Positions 17,814 to 26,717 of a DNA stretch of 64,000 nucleotides are shown here, piece by piece. Each line of letters begins with the position of its first letter. Positions within the stretch are counted from its first letter, which is position 1. Position numbers and translations under genes: made by a program. Origin of the DNA: Colwellia_A sp047621305 (GTDB taxonomy: Bacteria; Pseudomonadota; Gammaproteobacteria; Enterobacterales; Alteromonadaceae); assembly GCA_047621305.1 (NCBI GenBank), contig JBLHNB010000001.1, positions 1 to 64,000 on the forward strand, written 5' to 3'. The notes under the pieces are model-generated. The model ran no database searches. It saw only the letters and a program-made list of their open reading frames with translations, and was not told where the DNA came from.

Positions 17814-17892
17814 GAATAGCAAAGCTGTAATTTTTGTGCGAGAAGTTTAGCACTTAAGTCGACTCGGATCACTAATACTATTTCTCTTCTAA

Positions 17893-18675
17893 TTAGTCAT
17901 CAATTTCATTGAGAAAAGATTCTAATTCGGCTTCTTCATCTGCATTTATTTCAATGGGGGGGTTACCGTCATGAACTCTATAATTCATATTTTGAAAGTA
18001 AGCCGTTTTAACAAATTCATAAGAATCGAGTGAATTGGTAATTAGCTTTTCTTGATCGGCCAAAGCCACTCTGGCCTCTAAACCTACCACAGCAACACGA
18101 AGTAAATTAGGCCAAAAATCAATGATCGCCAATGGCCAATAATATTTATCAACATAATCACCGATTTCTTCTCGTACAGAGCCTGGCCCTAAAGCCGGCA
18201 CTACGATATAAGGCCCGTCACCCACACCATATTTACCTAATACTTCACCAAACTCTTCATGCTTTCGCTGCAGCCCAAAGTCACTGGCAGGGTCAAATAT
18301 CCCTAATAAGCCAATTGTTGAGTTTAACAAAAATCGTCCGCTGCTTTTAGCTGCATCGTTAAATTCGGCTTGCAATAAACTATTCACGATCGCCGATGGT
18401 TCGTTTAAGTTTAAAGCGACATTGTGCAAGCCCGTACGTGCACCTGCAGGCATGTATTCAGCATAGGTTTGTGCTGTTGGTTTAAATACGTATTTGTCAG
18501 CATAATCCCAAGTAAACGTCCAAAATGGACGGTTAATCACTTCCAATGGATCTTTAGGATCGCCAGCACCTTCTTCAACCGACGAGGTGGTAGAGCATGC
18601 ACAAAGTAAAAAAGATAATAGACCTACAAGTAAATACTTACTGAGGCTAAAGATATTGTTTTTAGATGTTTTCAC
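17893..18675 (-). CDS. mlaA: Outer-membrane lipid asymmetry lipoprotein MlaA (VacJ)
   Basis: The 260-residue lipoprotein (lipobox LLCAC, Cys27) contains the full MlaA domain: DPLEVINRPFW, NLNEPSAIVNSLLQ, GRFLLNSTIGLLGIFDPAS, and GPYIVVPALGPGSVRE. MlaA sits in the outer membrane and removes misplaced phospholipids, passing them to MlaC. The other mla genes are not here, which is common. It is transcribed alone, with a terminator-like hairpin downstream. The acidic C-terminal tail is unremarkable. Confidence 0.95.
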   Translation of the reverse strand: MKTSKNNIFSLSKYLLVGLLSFLLCACSTTSSVEEGAGDPKDPLEVINRPFWTFTWDYADKYVFKPTAQTYAEYMPAGARTGLHNVALNLNEPSAIVNSLLQAEFNDAAKSSGRFLLNSTIGLLGIFDPASDFGLQRKHEEFGEVLGKYGVGDGPYIVVPALGPGSVREEIGDYVDKYYWPLAIIDFWPNLLRVAVVGLEARVALADQEKLITNSLDSYEFVKTAYFQNMNYRVHDGNPPIEINADEEAELESFLNEIDD

Positions 18676-18843
18676 GAAAAAGTCCCTGGTTTCTGTAAAC
18701 TTAGAAGTTTTGTTGTCGCTAATTTTTATGCGCGCAGTTTACCACGTAAAAAAGTGGATAGGTGTAAGAAAATGTAAGATTTATATGCAAAAAATCAAGT
18801 CATTTAATAAGTAACAATTATGGGGGGTTACTATATTCACACA

Positions 18844-19314
18844 TTACTTTTTACGTTTGTGATGCATTGACATTAACATTTCAGCTTCAGCTCTGGGAAT
18901 ATCGCATTCTCGCATGATTTCTTCAATATCAGCACCAAGTTCAGCGAGTTTAAAGGCTCGGCTATAGAGTTTATCTTCAGGTTGTTGATTTTGAAATTGT
19001 TCAAATACTTGCTGCTGTTGCGCTATTTGTTGCTGGAGTGTTTTAATACGATATTCTAGTTGTTTACTTACTTGAACATTGTCGTTTTGCTGTTCAATAT
19101 TAACTGATTTTTGCTGCTGCATATTAGCCGATAAGTCAGCTAATGAGCTTTGTATCTGCATTATTAATATATCATTAGTTTGCATACTATGGTTTATATT
19201 GGTGTTACTTATTTTTAAGTTTTTATTCTGCTTAGATAGTACGATTAAAACCACCAACGTAAATATCAGCAGAGCTCCTAATAACCATGTAATGAATACC
19301 AATGACATAAACAA
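18844..19314 (-). CDS. DUF2802 membrane protein of the chemotaxis cluster
   Basis: The 156-residue protein has an N-terminal membrane helix (about residues 4-26), a Gln-rich coiled coil (about 50-110), and a C-terminal helix-turn segment LAELGADIEEIMRECDI followed by RAEAEMLMSMHHKRKK, the DUF2802 pattern. In Vibrio and Shewanella a DUF2802 gene closes the parC-parP-cheW block, as here. Function is unknown to me. Here it is cut off from cheW by a MITE-like element, which may alter its expression. Confidence 0.8.
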   Translation of the reverse strand: MFMSLVFITWLLGALLIFTLVVLIVLSKQNKNLKISNTNINHSMQTNDILIMQIQSSLADLSANMQQQKSVNIEQQNDNVQVSKQLEYRIKTLQQQIAQQQQVFEQFQNQQPEDKLYSRAFKLAELGADIEEIMRECDIPRAEAEMLMSMHHKRKK

Positions 19315-19347
19315 CCTATAAAGTATAAAACCTGCAATGCAGGCTTA

Positions 19348-19504
19348 TACCCGTACTCATTGAAGATGCAGGTTTTGATCAGTCTAAAAACCTCATCTAC
19401 TGCGTTGCATTCAATCCTAATAGCCAGCTATTACTCAATCATGCATCTTGTCGCTAAAATTTTTAGCCATATTCAAAATCACGCATCTTCAATGACCACG
19501 GGTA
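19348..19504. mobile_element. 157-bp MITE-like element with terminal inverted repeats
   Basis: The left end reads tacccgtactcattgaagat and the right end, on the opposite strand, tacccgtggtcattgaagat. The first 22 bases match with two mismatches, and weaker complementarity continues for about 20 more bases (ttttga, ctaaaaa). The element is flanked by TA on each side, consistent with TA target duplication as in IS630/Tc1-mariner elements. It has no reading frame of note and an internal ctaatagc/gctattac palindrome. It lies between cheW and the DUF2802 gene. Confidence 0.75.
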
Positions 19505-19579
19505 TATAAATCTGATAATACTAATACTGAAACTAATAACAACTTGATAACGGTTAAACTTTATAGACTAAGTCACAGA

Positions 19580-20074
19580 TCAAAACTGTTTTAATTCATC
19601 CCATTCTTCGTCTGCAAGTAATTTATTTAGATCTACCAAGATCAATAATTCACCTTCTCGATTAGAAACACCTTGAATAAATTTAGCGCTTTCATCATTG
19701 CCAACATTTGGCGCGATGTCGATTTCAGAGGCGCGTAAATAAACGACTTCAGCAACACTATCAACTAACACGCCAATAACTTGTTGCTCTAATTCAATAA
19801 TCACTACTCGTGTATTATCAGTAATTTCAGTTGTTTCAAGGCCAAAACGTGTACGGGTATCAATAACGGTAACAACGTTACCACGTAAATTTATGATACC
19901 TAAAACATACATAGGTGCGCCGGGCACGGGAGCTATTTCACTGTATCGTAAAACTTCTTGCACTTGCATAACATTGATGCCGTAAGTTTCATTCGCTAGT
20001 CTAAAAGTAACCCATTGTAGTACTTCATCACTTCCATCTGCGTTTTCACTTACATTGCGTCTTTCATCAGACAT
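19580..20074 (-). CDS. cheW: Chemotaxis coupling protein CheW
   Basis: The 164-residue single-domain CheW links receptors to CheA. Recognisable segments are WVTFRLANETYGINVMQVQEV, APVPGAPMYVLGIINLRG and VVIIELEQQVIGVLVD. An acidic N-terminal tail of about 20 residues precedes the domain. It follows parP in the same direction (65-base gap), the order seen in Vibrio. Confidence 0.95.
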   Translation of the reverse strand: MSDERRNVSENADGSDEVLQWVTFRLANETYGINVMQVQEVLRYSEIAPVPGAPMYVLGIINLRGNVVTVIDTRTRFGLETTEITDNTRVVIIELEQQVIGVLVDSVAEVVYLRASEIDIAPNVGNDESAKFIQGVSNREGELLILVDLNKLLADEEWDELKQF

Positions 20075-20139
20075 ACTGCTCGCCCCTTAATAAAGCAATT
20101 TTCAAAATATACTGTTTAAAAACAATACATCGGTTAATA

Positions 20140-20934
20140 TCAATTTTTAATTTGTTCAACGTCCATACCATCGTTTAGTAATTTTATGAGTTGTTCAACA
20201 TCAAGTAATGCACACATTCTTTCTTTAACAAGACCGGCCAACCAGGGTCTTTTAGAAGGTGCATCAAGCCATTTTACATCTTCAGGCTCTAAGGTAACGG
20301 TATCGACGAGATGTTCAGCCATTAATCCCCATGAACTATTACTTAGCATAATAACGTATTGGTAATTTAGCGCTTCAATTAATGCTTTATTACACTTTTC
20401 TGGCATCACCCATTGAGCAGTATCAACAACATTTATTTTTTCGTCTCTATGTACCATAACGCCTTTAAACCATGGCGGTTTACCTAGTAAACTTGTGGTA
20501 CTGTCCATATTATGAATACCGCCAAGCTCTACCAGAGGTACTGCAACAACTAAACCGGCAACATCAAAAAACATCGCTTGAAAGCTTGCTTTTCTATAGT
20601 CCTTTTCTGCCTTAATGACTATGTCACCTTGGCTTTTTCTAGTCGCTAATTTAGGTTCAATAACGTCAACGTGTTTAGCTGTGGTGTTAATTTCTCTGTG
20701 TTGTTCTATTACAGGTTGAGTGGTGCGCTGTTCAGATTTACGGGAAACAATCGCATCTGGCGCTTTTTCATCGTGGCGCTCAGTTACACTAACGGTTTGT
20801 AATAATTTCTCTAATTTATCTTTTTCTTTGCTCTCACTCTGACGTGATAGTCTAGGTTCAACCACCTCTTCTGTCATTAATTCAGATAAGTAGTTTTGCA
20901 TCAATTTTTTACTTGCAGGTAAGGATTCTGACAT
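20140..20934 (-). CDS. parP: ParP-like polar chemotaxis protein with C-terminal CheW-like domain
   Basis: The 264-residue protein has a variable charged N-terminal half and a C-terminal CheW-like domain from about residue 115 (FQAMFFDVAGLVVAVPLVELGGI to the end). In Vibrio, ParP binds CheA and ParC and keeps chemotaxis arrays at the cell pole. It starts 3 bases after parC and precedes cheW, exactly the ParC-ParP-CheW arrangement. Name assigned from context plus domain layout. Confidence 0.82.
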   Translation of the reverse strand: MSESLPASKKLMQNYLSELMTEEVVEPRLSRQSESKEKDKLEKLLQTVSVTERHDEKAPDAIVSRKSEQRTTQPVIEQHREINTTAKHVDVIEPKLATRKSQGDIVIKAEKDYRKASFQAMFFDVAGLVVAVPLVELGGIHNMDSTTSLLGKPPWFKGVMVHRDEKINVVDTAQWVMPEKCNKALIEALNYQYVIMLSNSSWGLMAEHLVDTVTLEPEDVKWLDAPSKRPWLAGLVKERMCALLDVEQLIKLLNDGMDVEQIKN

Positions 20935-20937
20935 AAT

Positions 20938-21720
20938 TTATTTTCCCTTCACCTTTACTTCTAGTGCTAATAAGTACTCCAGCAGTTTCTTATACGCAAA
21001 AACACCTCGAGATGAACCGGCATAGTCCGATGGAACTTTACTTGCTGCACTGGCATTTCTGAAATTGGTATCAACGGGGATCACACCCGGCCAGAGTTTT
21101 TCTTTATATAACTCTTGTAGCTTACGATACGTTAATACCGATGCTTTAGTGCGTTTATCAAACATCGTTGGCACTATAGTATAGTTAAAACGTTTTTCTT
21201 GTTCGCCTTGCATGATTTCCATTGTTTTCATCATACGGTCTAAGCCTTTAAGCGCAAGAAACTCGGTTTGCATAGGGACAATAATACGGTCAGAGGCAGC
21301 TAAAGCATTAACCATTAAAACGCCCAGTACCGGAGGACAATCCATTAAAACATAATCATATTCACCGGCTAATAAATTCATCGCCTTTTTTAGAACCAGT
21401 CCCATACCGCCCTTGGTGCCTAATGAACGGTCTAATGTAGCTAAGCCCATGGTTGCTGGTAATATATCAATATTTTCATATTGTGTAGGGCATAAACTTT
21501 GTAATATTTGCTCTTTTGTAGAAACCTCGACAAATAAATTATAAACACTTAATTCAAGGTCTTCAGACTCAATACCAAAGTAATAACTTAATGATGCATG
21601 AGGGTCTGTATCGACAAGCAAGACCTTATAGCCTTGTTTGGCTAATAAGCCCCCTAAGGAAATCGTAGTGGTGGTTTTACCTACACCGCCTTTTTGATTT
21701 GCAATTGTCCAAACGACCAA
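20938..21720 (-). CDS. parC: ParC, ParA-family ATPase that positions chemotaxis arrays
   Basis: The 260-residue ParA/MinD-type ATPase has the deviant Walker A motif KGGVGKTTTTISLG at the N-terminus, a DTDPHASL segment, and the Walker B strand YDYVLMDCPPVLGVL. Its place between the mot genes and parP marks it as the polar-localisation ATPase ParC and not a chromosome-partition ParA. No parB or parS is adjacent. Confidence 0.88.
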   Translation of the reverse strand: MVVWTIANQKGGVGKTTTTISLGGLLAKQGYKVLLVDTDPHASLSYYFGIESEDLELSVYNLFVEVSTKEQILQSLCPTQYENIDILPATMGLATLDRSLGTKGGMGLVLKKAMNLLAGEYDYVLMDCPPVLGVLMVNALAASDRIIVPMQTEFLALKGLDRMMKTMEIMQGEQEKRFNYTIVPTMFDKRTKASVLTYRKLQELYKEKLWPGVIPVDTNFRNASAASKVPSDYAGSSRGVFAYKKLLEYLLALEVKVKGK

Positions 21721-21803
21721 GTGATATTCCTATTAATATATATAATATGTTAACGTAAAAGATTCGCTAATTTAGCTATTAAGTATAAGTCTAATTTCAA
21801 AGA

Positions 21804-22673
21804 CTATTCATTATTTTTATTTAAACTTTCTTTAAGTTTTTCAGCTTCAGAGATCTTTAATAAATTTTCGTTTTCTAAGCCATATTTTGAAATAGCGATT
21901 ACAACTCGACGATTTTTTGCTCTGCCTTCTTCGCTGTTATTATCTGCAATTGGGTAATATTCCCCATAAGCCTCAATGGCCATTCTTGCTGGAGAGGTAT
22001 TTAATTCTTCTAAAATACGTAATATTGCTGTTGCTCTAAAAACCGACAGTTCCCAATTTGAAGAAAAAAACTCATTACTTATCGGTTGATTATCAGTGTA
22101 GCCTCTAATGCGAATGAAATTACTCGTTTTACCAACCACTTCATATATTACCGACATTAACTCTCTAGCAGTATTGGTTGCAGAAGATGAACCACTTGGA
22201 AATAGCAGACCACTATTCAATTCAATTTCAAGCCAATCGCCATCAATTTGGAGCTGCGCCAAGCCAGATTCAACTAAATCATATAAGGCGGTGTATAACT
22301 CGCTTTGAATCGACGCTAAGTTGGTACCTATTTCGCTATCAGATACATTTGATAAATTAACGTTTTTATCAACTAACTCTGGCCCGGTTGCATCTAAAAC
22401 ATGATTACCATAAAGAATTTCACTGGTATTAGAAGTATTGACTGACAGGATGTCATCGCCATGACCACGGTTTTTAGTTTTATCTTTATCTGCTTGAAAT
22501 ACTCGGCCAATGGAGTCTGTCACTGATTCAAATTGCTTTTCATTTACCATAGCCATTGCATATAAAACCACAAAAAGAGCAAAGAGTAAGGTCATATAAT
22601 CAGCATAAGATACTAACCAACGATTTACATCGTCTTGTTCTACTTGATGGCGGCGACCACGGACTCGCCTCAT
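21804..22673 (-). CDS. motD: Flagellar stator protein MotB/MotD
   Basis: The 289-residue protein has a basic N-terminus, a single membrane helix with the ion-carrying aspartate (SYADYMTLLFALFVVLYAMA, Asp25), a plug/linker region, and a C-terminal OmpA/PAL peptidoglycan-binding domain (IRIRGYTDNQPIS and NRRVVIAIS). With the MotA-like partner it forms a stator that couples ion flow to rotation. Position between cheB and the ParA gene matches motCD of Pseudomonas. It overlaps the upstream motC by 4 bases. The ion used cannot be told from this reading. Confidence 0.88.
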   Translation of the reverse strand: MRRVRGRRHQVEQDDVNRWLVSYADYMTLLFALFVVLYAMAMVNEKQFESVTDSIGRVFQADKDKTKNRGHGDDILSVNTSNTSEILYGNHVLDATGPELVDKNVNLSNVSDSEIGTNLASIQSELYTALYDLVESGLAQLQIDGDWLEIELNSGLLFPSGSSSATNTARELMSVIYEVVGKTSNFIRIRGYTDNQPISNEFFSSNWELSVFRATAILRILEELNTSPARMAIEAYGEYYPIADNNSEEGRAKNRRVVIAISKYGLENENLLKISEAEKLKESLNKNNE

Positions 22674-23416
22674 TGTTCTAACCTAAATGCTGACAATTTG
22701 TTTCTAATAGCATATGGGTTCTCTGCATTGGCAATACCAATAAGCCCTTCTGCTATCATTTCACGGTACATAGTTTGTTTATGTACAATCGCTTTTATTT
22801 TATTTGCTATAGGTAAATAAAGTAAATTAGCAAAACCAACACCGTATATTGTCGCCACAAAAGCAGTAGCAATACCTTGTCCTAACATCGTTGGATCACT
22901 TAAATTGGTCATGGCATGAATGAGCCCTAATACGGCCCCCAAAATACCGATAGTTGGACTATATCCGCCCATTGATTCAAAAATATGAGCTGAACGTAAA
23001 TTATGTTCACGGTAAAGGTCTAAGTCTAATTCTAAAGACGTTCTTAATTCATGAATATCGATGCCATCTACTAGAGAATTTAACGCTTTACTCACATAAG
23101 GTTCTCTTTCATCAATCGCGATATCTTCGAGTACTAGATAACCCGATTCACGTGCTTGTTCAGCCCAAGACGTTATTGATTCAATACCTTCTTCAACGTC
23201 ATATTTCGGAGGATATAATATCCACTTAAGCAAAGAAACCGCGTGTAAAAATTGTTCTTGCGAGGACTGTAACATCACAGCCCCTAATGTACCGCCAAAC
23301 ACAATCAGAAATGCTGGTAATTCGAGTAATGCTGACACTGAGCCGCCATCTAAACTAAAACCGACATATATTGCTAATATGGCAATGATAATACCGATAA
23401 TACTTAACTTATCCAT
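22670..23416 (-). CDS. motC: Flagellar stator protein MotA/MotC
   Basis: The 248-residue protein has four predicted membrane helices and the MotA/ExbB-type core (GGYSPTIGILGAVLGLIHAM and IATAFVATIYGVGFANLLYLP). The cytoplasmic loop between helices 2 and 3 carries charged residues that contact FliG. It overlaps cheB by 8 bases and motD by 4, so all three are probably co-translated. Confidence 0.9.
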   Translation of the reverse strand: MDKLSIIGIIIAILAIYVGFSLDGGSVSALLELPAFLIVFGGTLGAVMLQSSQEQFLHAVSLLKWILYPPKYDVEEGIESITSWAEQARESGYLVLEDIAIDEREPYVSKALNSLVDGIDIHELRTSLELDLDLYREHNLRSAHIFESMGGYSPTIGILGAVLGLIHAMTNLSDPTMLGQGIATAFVATIYGVGFANLLYLPIANKIKAIVHKQTMYREMIAEGLIGIANAENPYAIRNKLSAFRLEQ

Positions 23417-24602
23417 GCACTATTTCCTTTAAAATGGAAGGTGTCATGTCGTCAATTGATAAAGACAACTCTGAAATCCCTGCTTTAGTGACCACCTGTG
23501 GCATACCGTAAACCACGCATGATTCTTCATCTTGTGCCCAGATGGTTGCGCCAGAATTTTTCAACATTCTAGCCCCTTCCTTACCGTCAGAGCCCATTCC
23601 CGTTAGTATAATACCTAACACTGAGTTTTTGAAAATTTTGGCTGCTGAACCAAAACTAATATCAACACTCGGTTTAAAAGCAATGCGCGTTGAATTATCT
23701 TCGATGACCTTTAATGTGGTGACGTTCTCATTACCACTCAGTATCATTTGACGTCCACCCGGCGCTAAATAGGCGCAGCCAGGTTTTAAAACATCCCCAT
23801 CACTCGCTTCTTTTACAGATATTTTACACAAAGAATTCAATCGACTAGCAAAAGCATGAGTAAATGTCGCGGGCATATGCTGCACTAGAATAATAGGTAT
23901 AGGGAAGTCACTAGGAAGCTTAGTCAATATTTTTTGTAAGGCAACAGGACCGCCGGTAGATGTACCAATTGCCAATAACTTATATTTTTTACCTGAACTG
24001 CGTTTAAGCGGTTTTGATAAAACTTGATAGGTTTTATTTTCAGGTAGCACCAGTTTTTGCTCAGCTGTAGCCGTTTGGCTTGATGCTGCTGTGGATTGGG
24101 TTAATGGTGACGTTAACGTAACATTGCGCTTTATTGGTAGTGAAGTATAACTAGAAGCACGCTTTCCATTACTGTCGCTACTTACTTGTCGCATGCCGAC
24201 ACTGCGTTTACGCGCTAACTGCAAAACACGTTGACGTAACAATAAGCCTGCATCTTCTGTAGTTTTGGCTATTTCATTAAATTTTTTCGGGAGAAAATCT
24301 AATGCGCCAGCATCTAAAGCTTCTAAAGTAGCTTTTGCACCTTGATGCGTTAATGATGAAAACATTAATATAGCAGTAGGTGCACTTGCCATTATTTGTT
24401 TTACCGCTTCAATACCATTAAGAAGCGGCATTTCAATATCCATCGTAATCACATCAGGCTTTAAGGTTTTCGCTTTTTCAACAGCATCTATGCCATTAAC
24501 TGCAACATCAATAACCGTTAATTTTGGATCATTATTTAATATGTCCGTTACACGGCGTCGAAAAAAGCTTGAATCATCAACAACCAGTACCTTATAAGCC
24601 AT
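23409..24602 (-). CDS. cheB: Chemotaxis receptor methylesterase CheB
   Basis: The 397-residue protein has an N-terminal receiver domain (VDDSSFFRR, phospho-acceptor Asp55 in TMDIEMP), a low-complexity Ser/Thr linker (about 135-200) and the C-terminal methylesterase. The catalytic Ser-His-Asp lie in GTSTGGP, LVQHMP and ILTGMGSDG. Phosphorylated by CheA, it removes methyl groups from receptors. The linker is longer than in E. coli CheB. It lies 14 bases after cheA. Confidence 0.95.
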   Translation of the reverse strand: MAYKVLVVDDSSFFRRRVTDILNNDPKLTVIDVAVNGIDAVEKAKTLKPDVITMDIEMPLLNGIEAVKQIMASAPTAILMFSSLTHQGAKATLEALDAGALDFLPKKFNEIAKTTEDAGLLLRQRVLQLARKRSVGMRQVSSDSNGKRASSYTSLPIKRNVTLTSPLTQSTAASSQTATAEQKLVLPENKTYQVLSKPLKRSSGKKYKLLAIGTSTGGPVALQKILTKLPSDFPIPIILVQHMPATFTHAFASRLNSLCKISVKEASDGDVLKPGCAYLAPGGRQMILSGNENVTTLKVIEDNSTRIAFKPSVDISFGSAAKIFKNSVLGIILTGMGSDGKEGARMLKNSGATIWAQDEESCVVYGMPQVVTKAGISELSLSIDDMTPSILKEIVHG

Positions 24603-24616
24603 TTACTCTCTCTTTA

Positions 24617-26704
24617 TTATGAGCGTAGCTTTTTATTAACAACAGATTTTTTGGCATAATATTTAAGCATATTTGGTACATCAACAATCAATGCGATACC
24701 ACCATCACTTGTAATAGTTGCCCCAGCCATTCCTGGCGTACCGTGTAATAAACGGTCAAGTGGTTTGATAACAACCTCTTCTTGCCCAATTAAGCTATCA
24801 ACAACAAAGCCTACTTGCTGAGTGCCAATTTGTACGATAACTACATGTCCTGAATTTCTTGCTTTCTCAACATAGTTTCTTACTAACCATTGATCGAGGT
24901 AGAAAAGCGGAATTGCTTTTTCACGAACTATAATCGTTAATTGTCCGTCAACAATATTGGTCTTGGTTAAATCTAAATGAAATATTTCGTTAACGCCGGC
25001 TAACGGTAACGCGAAGGTCTGCTTACCCACAACAACCATCAATGTAGGTAATATGGCTAATGTTAACGGCACTTTGATTTCTAAAACGGTGCCTACGCCC
25101 ATTTCAGAATCAATATTAACGGTACCATTAAGTTGAGTGATCTTAGTTTTAACCACATCCATACCAACGCCACGGCCTGAAACTTCAGATATTTCTGTTT
25201 TAGTAGAAAATCCTGGAGCAAAAATCAAGCTAAAAGCTTCGCGGTCAGACATACGAGCAGCAGCGTCAGCATCAAGTACACCACGACTAATCGCGATTTC
25301 TTTTAATTTATCAGCATTCATACCTGCACCATCATCTCGAATGGTAAGCAAAATATGGTCGCCTTCTTGCGAAGCAGAAAGCACAACAACGCCTTCCCTT
25401 GGTTTTCCTACGGCTTCGCGTGCATCTGGATCTTCAATACCGTGGTCGACAGAGTTTCTCACTAAATGCACTAATGGATCGGCAAGCGCTTCAACTAAAT
25501 TTTTATCTAAATCGGTCTCTTCACCTTCAAGAACAAGCCTAATTTCTTTCTTCAGGCTTCGAGCCAAATCACGCACAACTCGAGGAAAGCGACCAAAGAC
25601 CTTCTTAATAGGTTGCATACGCGTTTTCATTACCGCGCCTTGCAAGTCGGTTGTAACAGCATCAAGATTAGATACCGCTTTGGTTAAGTCTTCGTCATCT
25701 TTGGTTAACCCCAAACTTGTTAGTCTGTTACGAACCAATACTAACTCCCCAACCATATTCATTATTTGGTCAAGTCGTTTAGTATCAACACGTACGGTGG
25801 TCTCACCTTGTGAAGTAGATGCCGTTTTTTTATCTGGCGAAATAGGTTTAGCAATTTCTTTGGTCGCGGCTGGAACTGGTGCGGCTACAGGTGCAGGTTT
25901 AGCTACAGGTGCAGCTACCGCGGCAGGAACAGGCGTTTGAGTTTGTGCTTGTGGAGCTTTACCTCGTCCATGAAGCTCATCAAGAAGGCTCTCAAAGTCA
26001 TCGTCATTAATCTCATCAGAAGTAACAGCCTTGCTTTGTGTCGGTGCGCTATTAACCTCTGGTGAAAATGCCCCTTGACCATGGAGTTCATCTAACAATG
26101 ATTCAAATTCATCATCTGAAATATCATTATTATCTGATGTCGTTATCGGTGCTTTTGCAACAACTGCTGCAGGGGGGCTGGTAGGACCCGAGCTGCCGTG
26201 TAAATCATCTAATAGTTTTTCGAATTCGTCTTCACTCATCTCATCGCCTGATGAAGCGACGGGTGATTCTGCTGGAGTAGAAGCTACGTTTTCTACAACA
26301 GCACTGTCCTCACTTTCAGGTACACTTAAGCGATGTAACTCAGCTATTAATTCGGGGGGCGCGGGTTGTAATGGTTCACCCGCTTGCACTAAAGCAAACA
26401 TTTCGTTAATAGAGTCAGTAGCTTGTAATATGACATCCATCAATGCTGAAGATACAGAACGTTGATTGTTTCTTAATAAATCAAAAATATTTTCAGCACC
26501 ATGACAAACATCAACAAGTGCTGTTAATGCAAGAAAGCCTGCGCCGCCTTTTACTGTATGAAAACCTCTAAATATTGCATTAAGTAACTCAGCATTATCA
26601 GGGTCGTTCTCAAGTTCGACAAGTTGCTCTGACAATGATTCAAGTATTTCACCTGCTTCAATTAGAAAATCTTGAAGAATCTCTTCATCTTGCTCAAATG
26701 ACAT
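24617..26704 (-). CDS. cheA: Chemotaxis histidine kinase CheA
   Basis: The 695-residue kinase has the HPt domain (phospho-His49 in RGFHTVKGG), a long linker, the dimerisation domain from about residue 303, the ATPase domain (LVHLVRNSVDHGIE, DDGAGM, GRGVGMDVV) and a C-terminal CheW-like domain. No folded P2 domain is recognisable. Instead the linker has three copies of a short motif, SEDEFEKLLDDLHG (157-170), SDDEFESLLDELHG (196-209) and NDDDFESLLDELHG (233-246), then a Pro/Ala-rich stretch. These resemble the CheY-docking motif at the FliM N-terminus. It lies between cheZ and cheB in the usual order. Confidence 0.96.
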   Translation of the reverse strand: MSFEQDEEILQDFLIEAGEILESLSEQLVELENDPDNAELLNAIFRGFHTVKGGAGFLALTALVDVCHGAENIFDLLRNNQRSVSSALMDVILQATDSINEMFALVQAGEPLQPAPPELIAELHRLSVPESEDSAVVENVASTPAESPVASSGDEMSEDEFEKLLDDLHGSSGPTSPPAAVVAKAPITTSDNNDISDDEFESLLDELHGQGAFSPEVNSAPTQSKAVTSDEINDDDFESLLDELHGRGKAPQAQTQTPVPAAVAAPVAKPAPVAAPVPAATKEIAKPISPDKKTASTSQGETTVRVDTKRLDQIMNMVGELVLVRNRLTSLGLTKDDEDLTKAVSNLDAVTTDLQGAVMKTRMQPIKKVFGRFPRVVRDLARSLKKEIRLVLEGEETDLDKNLVEALADPLVHLVRNSVDHGIEDPDAREAVGKPREGVVVLSASQEGDHILLTIRDDGAGMNADKLKEIAISRGVLDADAAARMSDREAFSLIFAPGFSTKTEISEVSGRGVGMDVVKTKITQLNGTVNIDSEMGVGTVLEIKVPLTLAILPTLMVVVGKQTFALPLAGVNEIFHLDLTKTNIVDGQLTIIVREKAIPLFYLDQWLVRNYVEKARNSGHVVIVQIGTQQVGFVVDSLIGQEEVVIKPLDRLLHGTPGMAGATITSDGGIALIVDVPNMLKYYAKKSVVNKKLRS

Positions 26705-26717
26705 CCAGCAACTCCTA

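Noticed and set aside
25137..25940. Long open frame (267 codons) on the plus strand inside cheA
   Set aside because: It is antisense to the conserved kinase domains of cheA, its translation shows no family features, and it reflects codon composition of the real gene.
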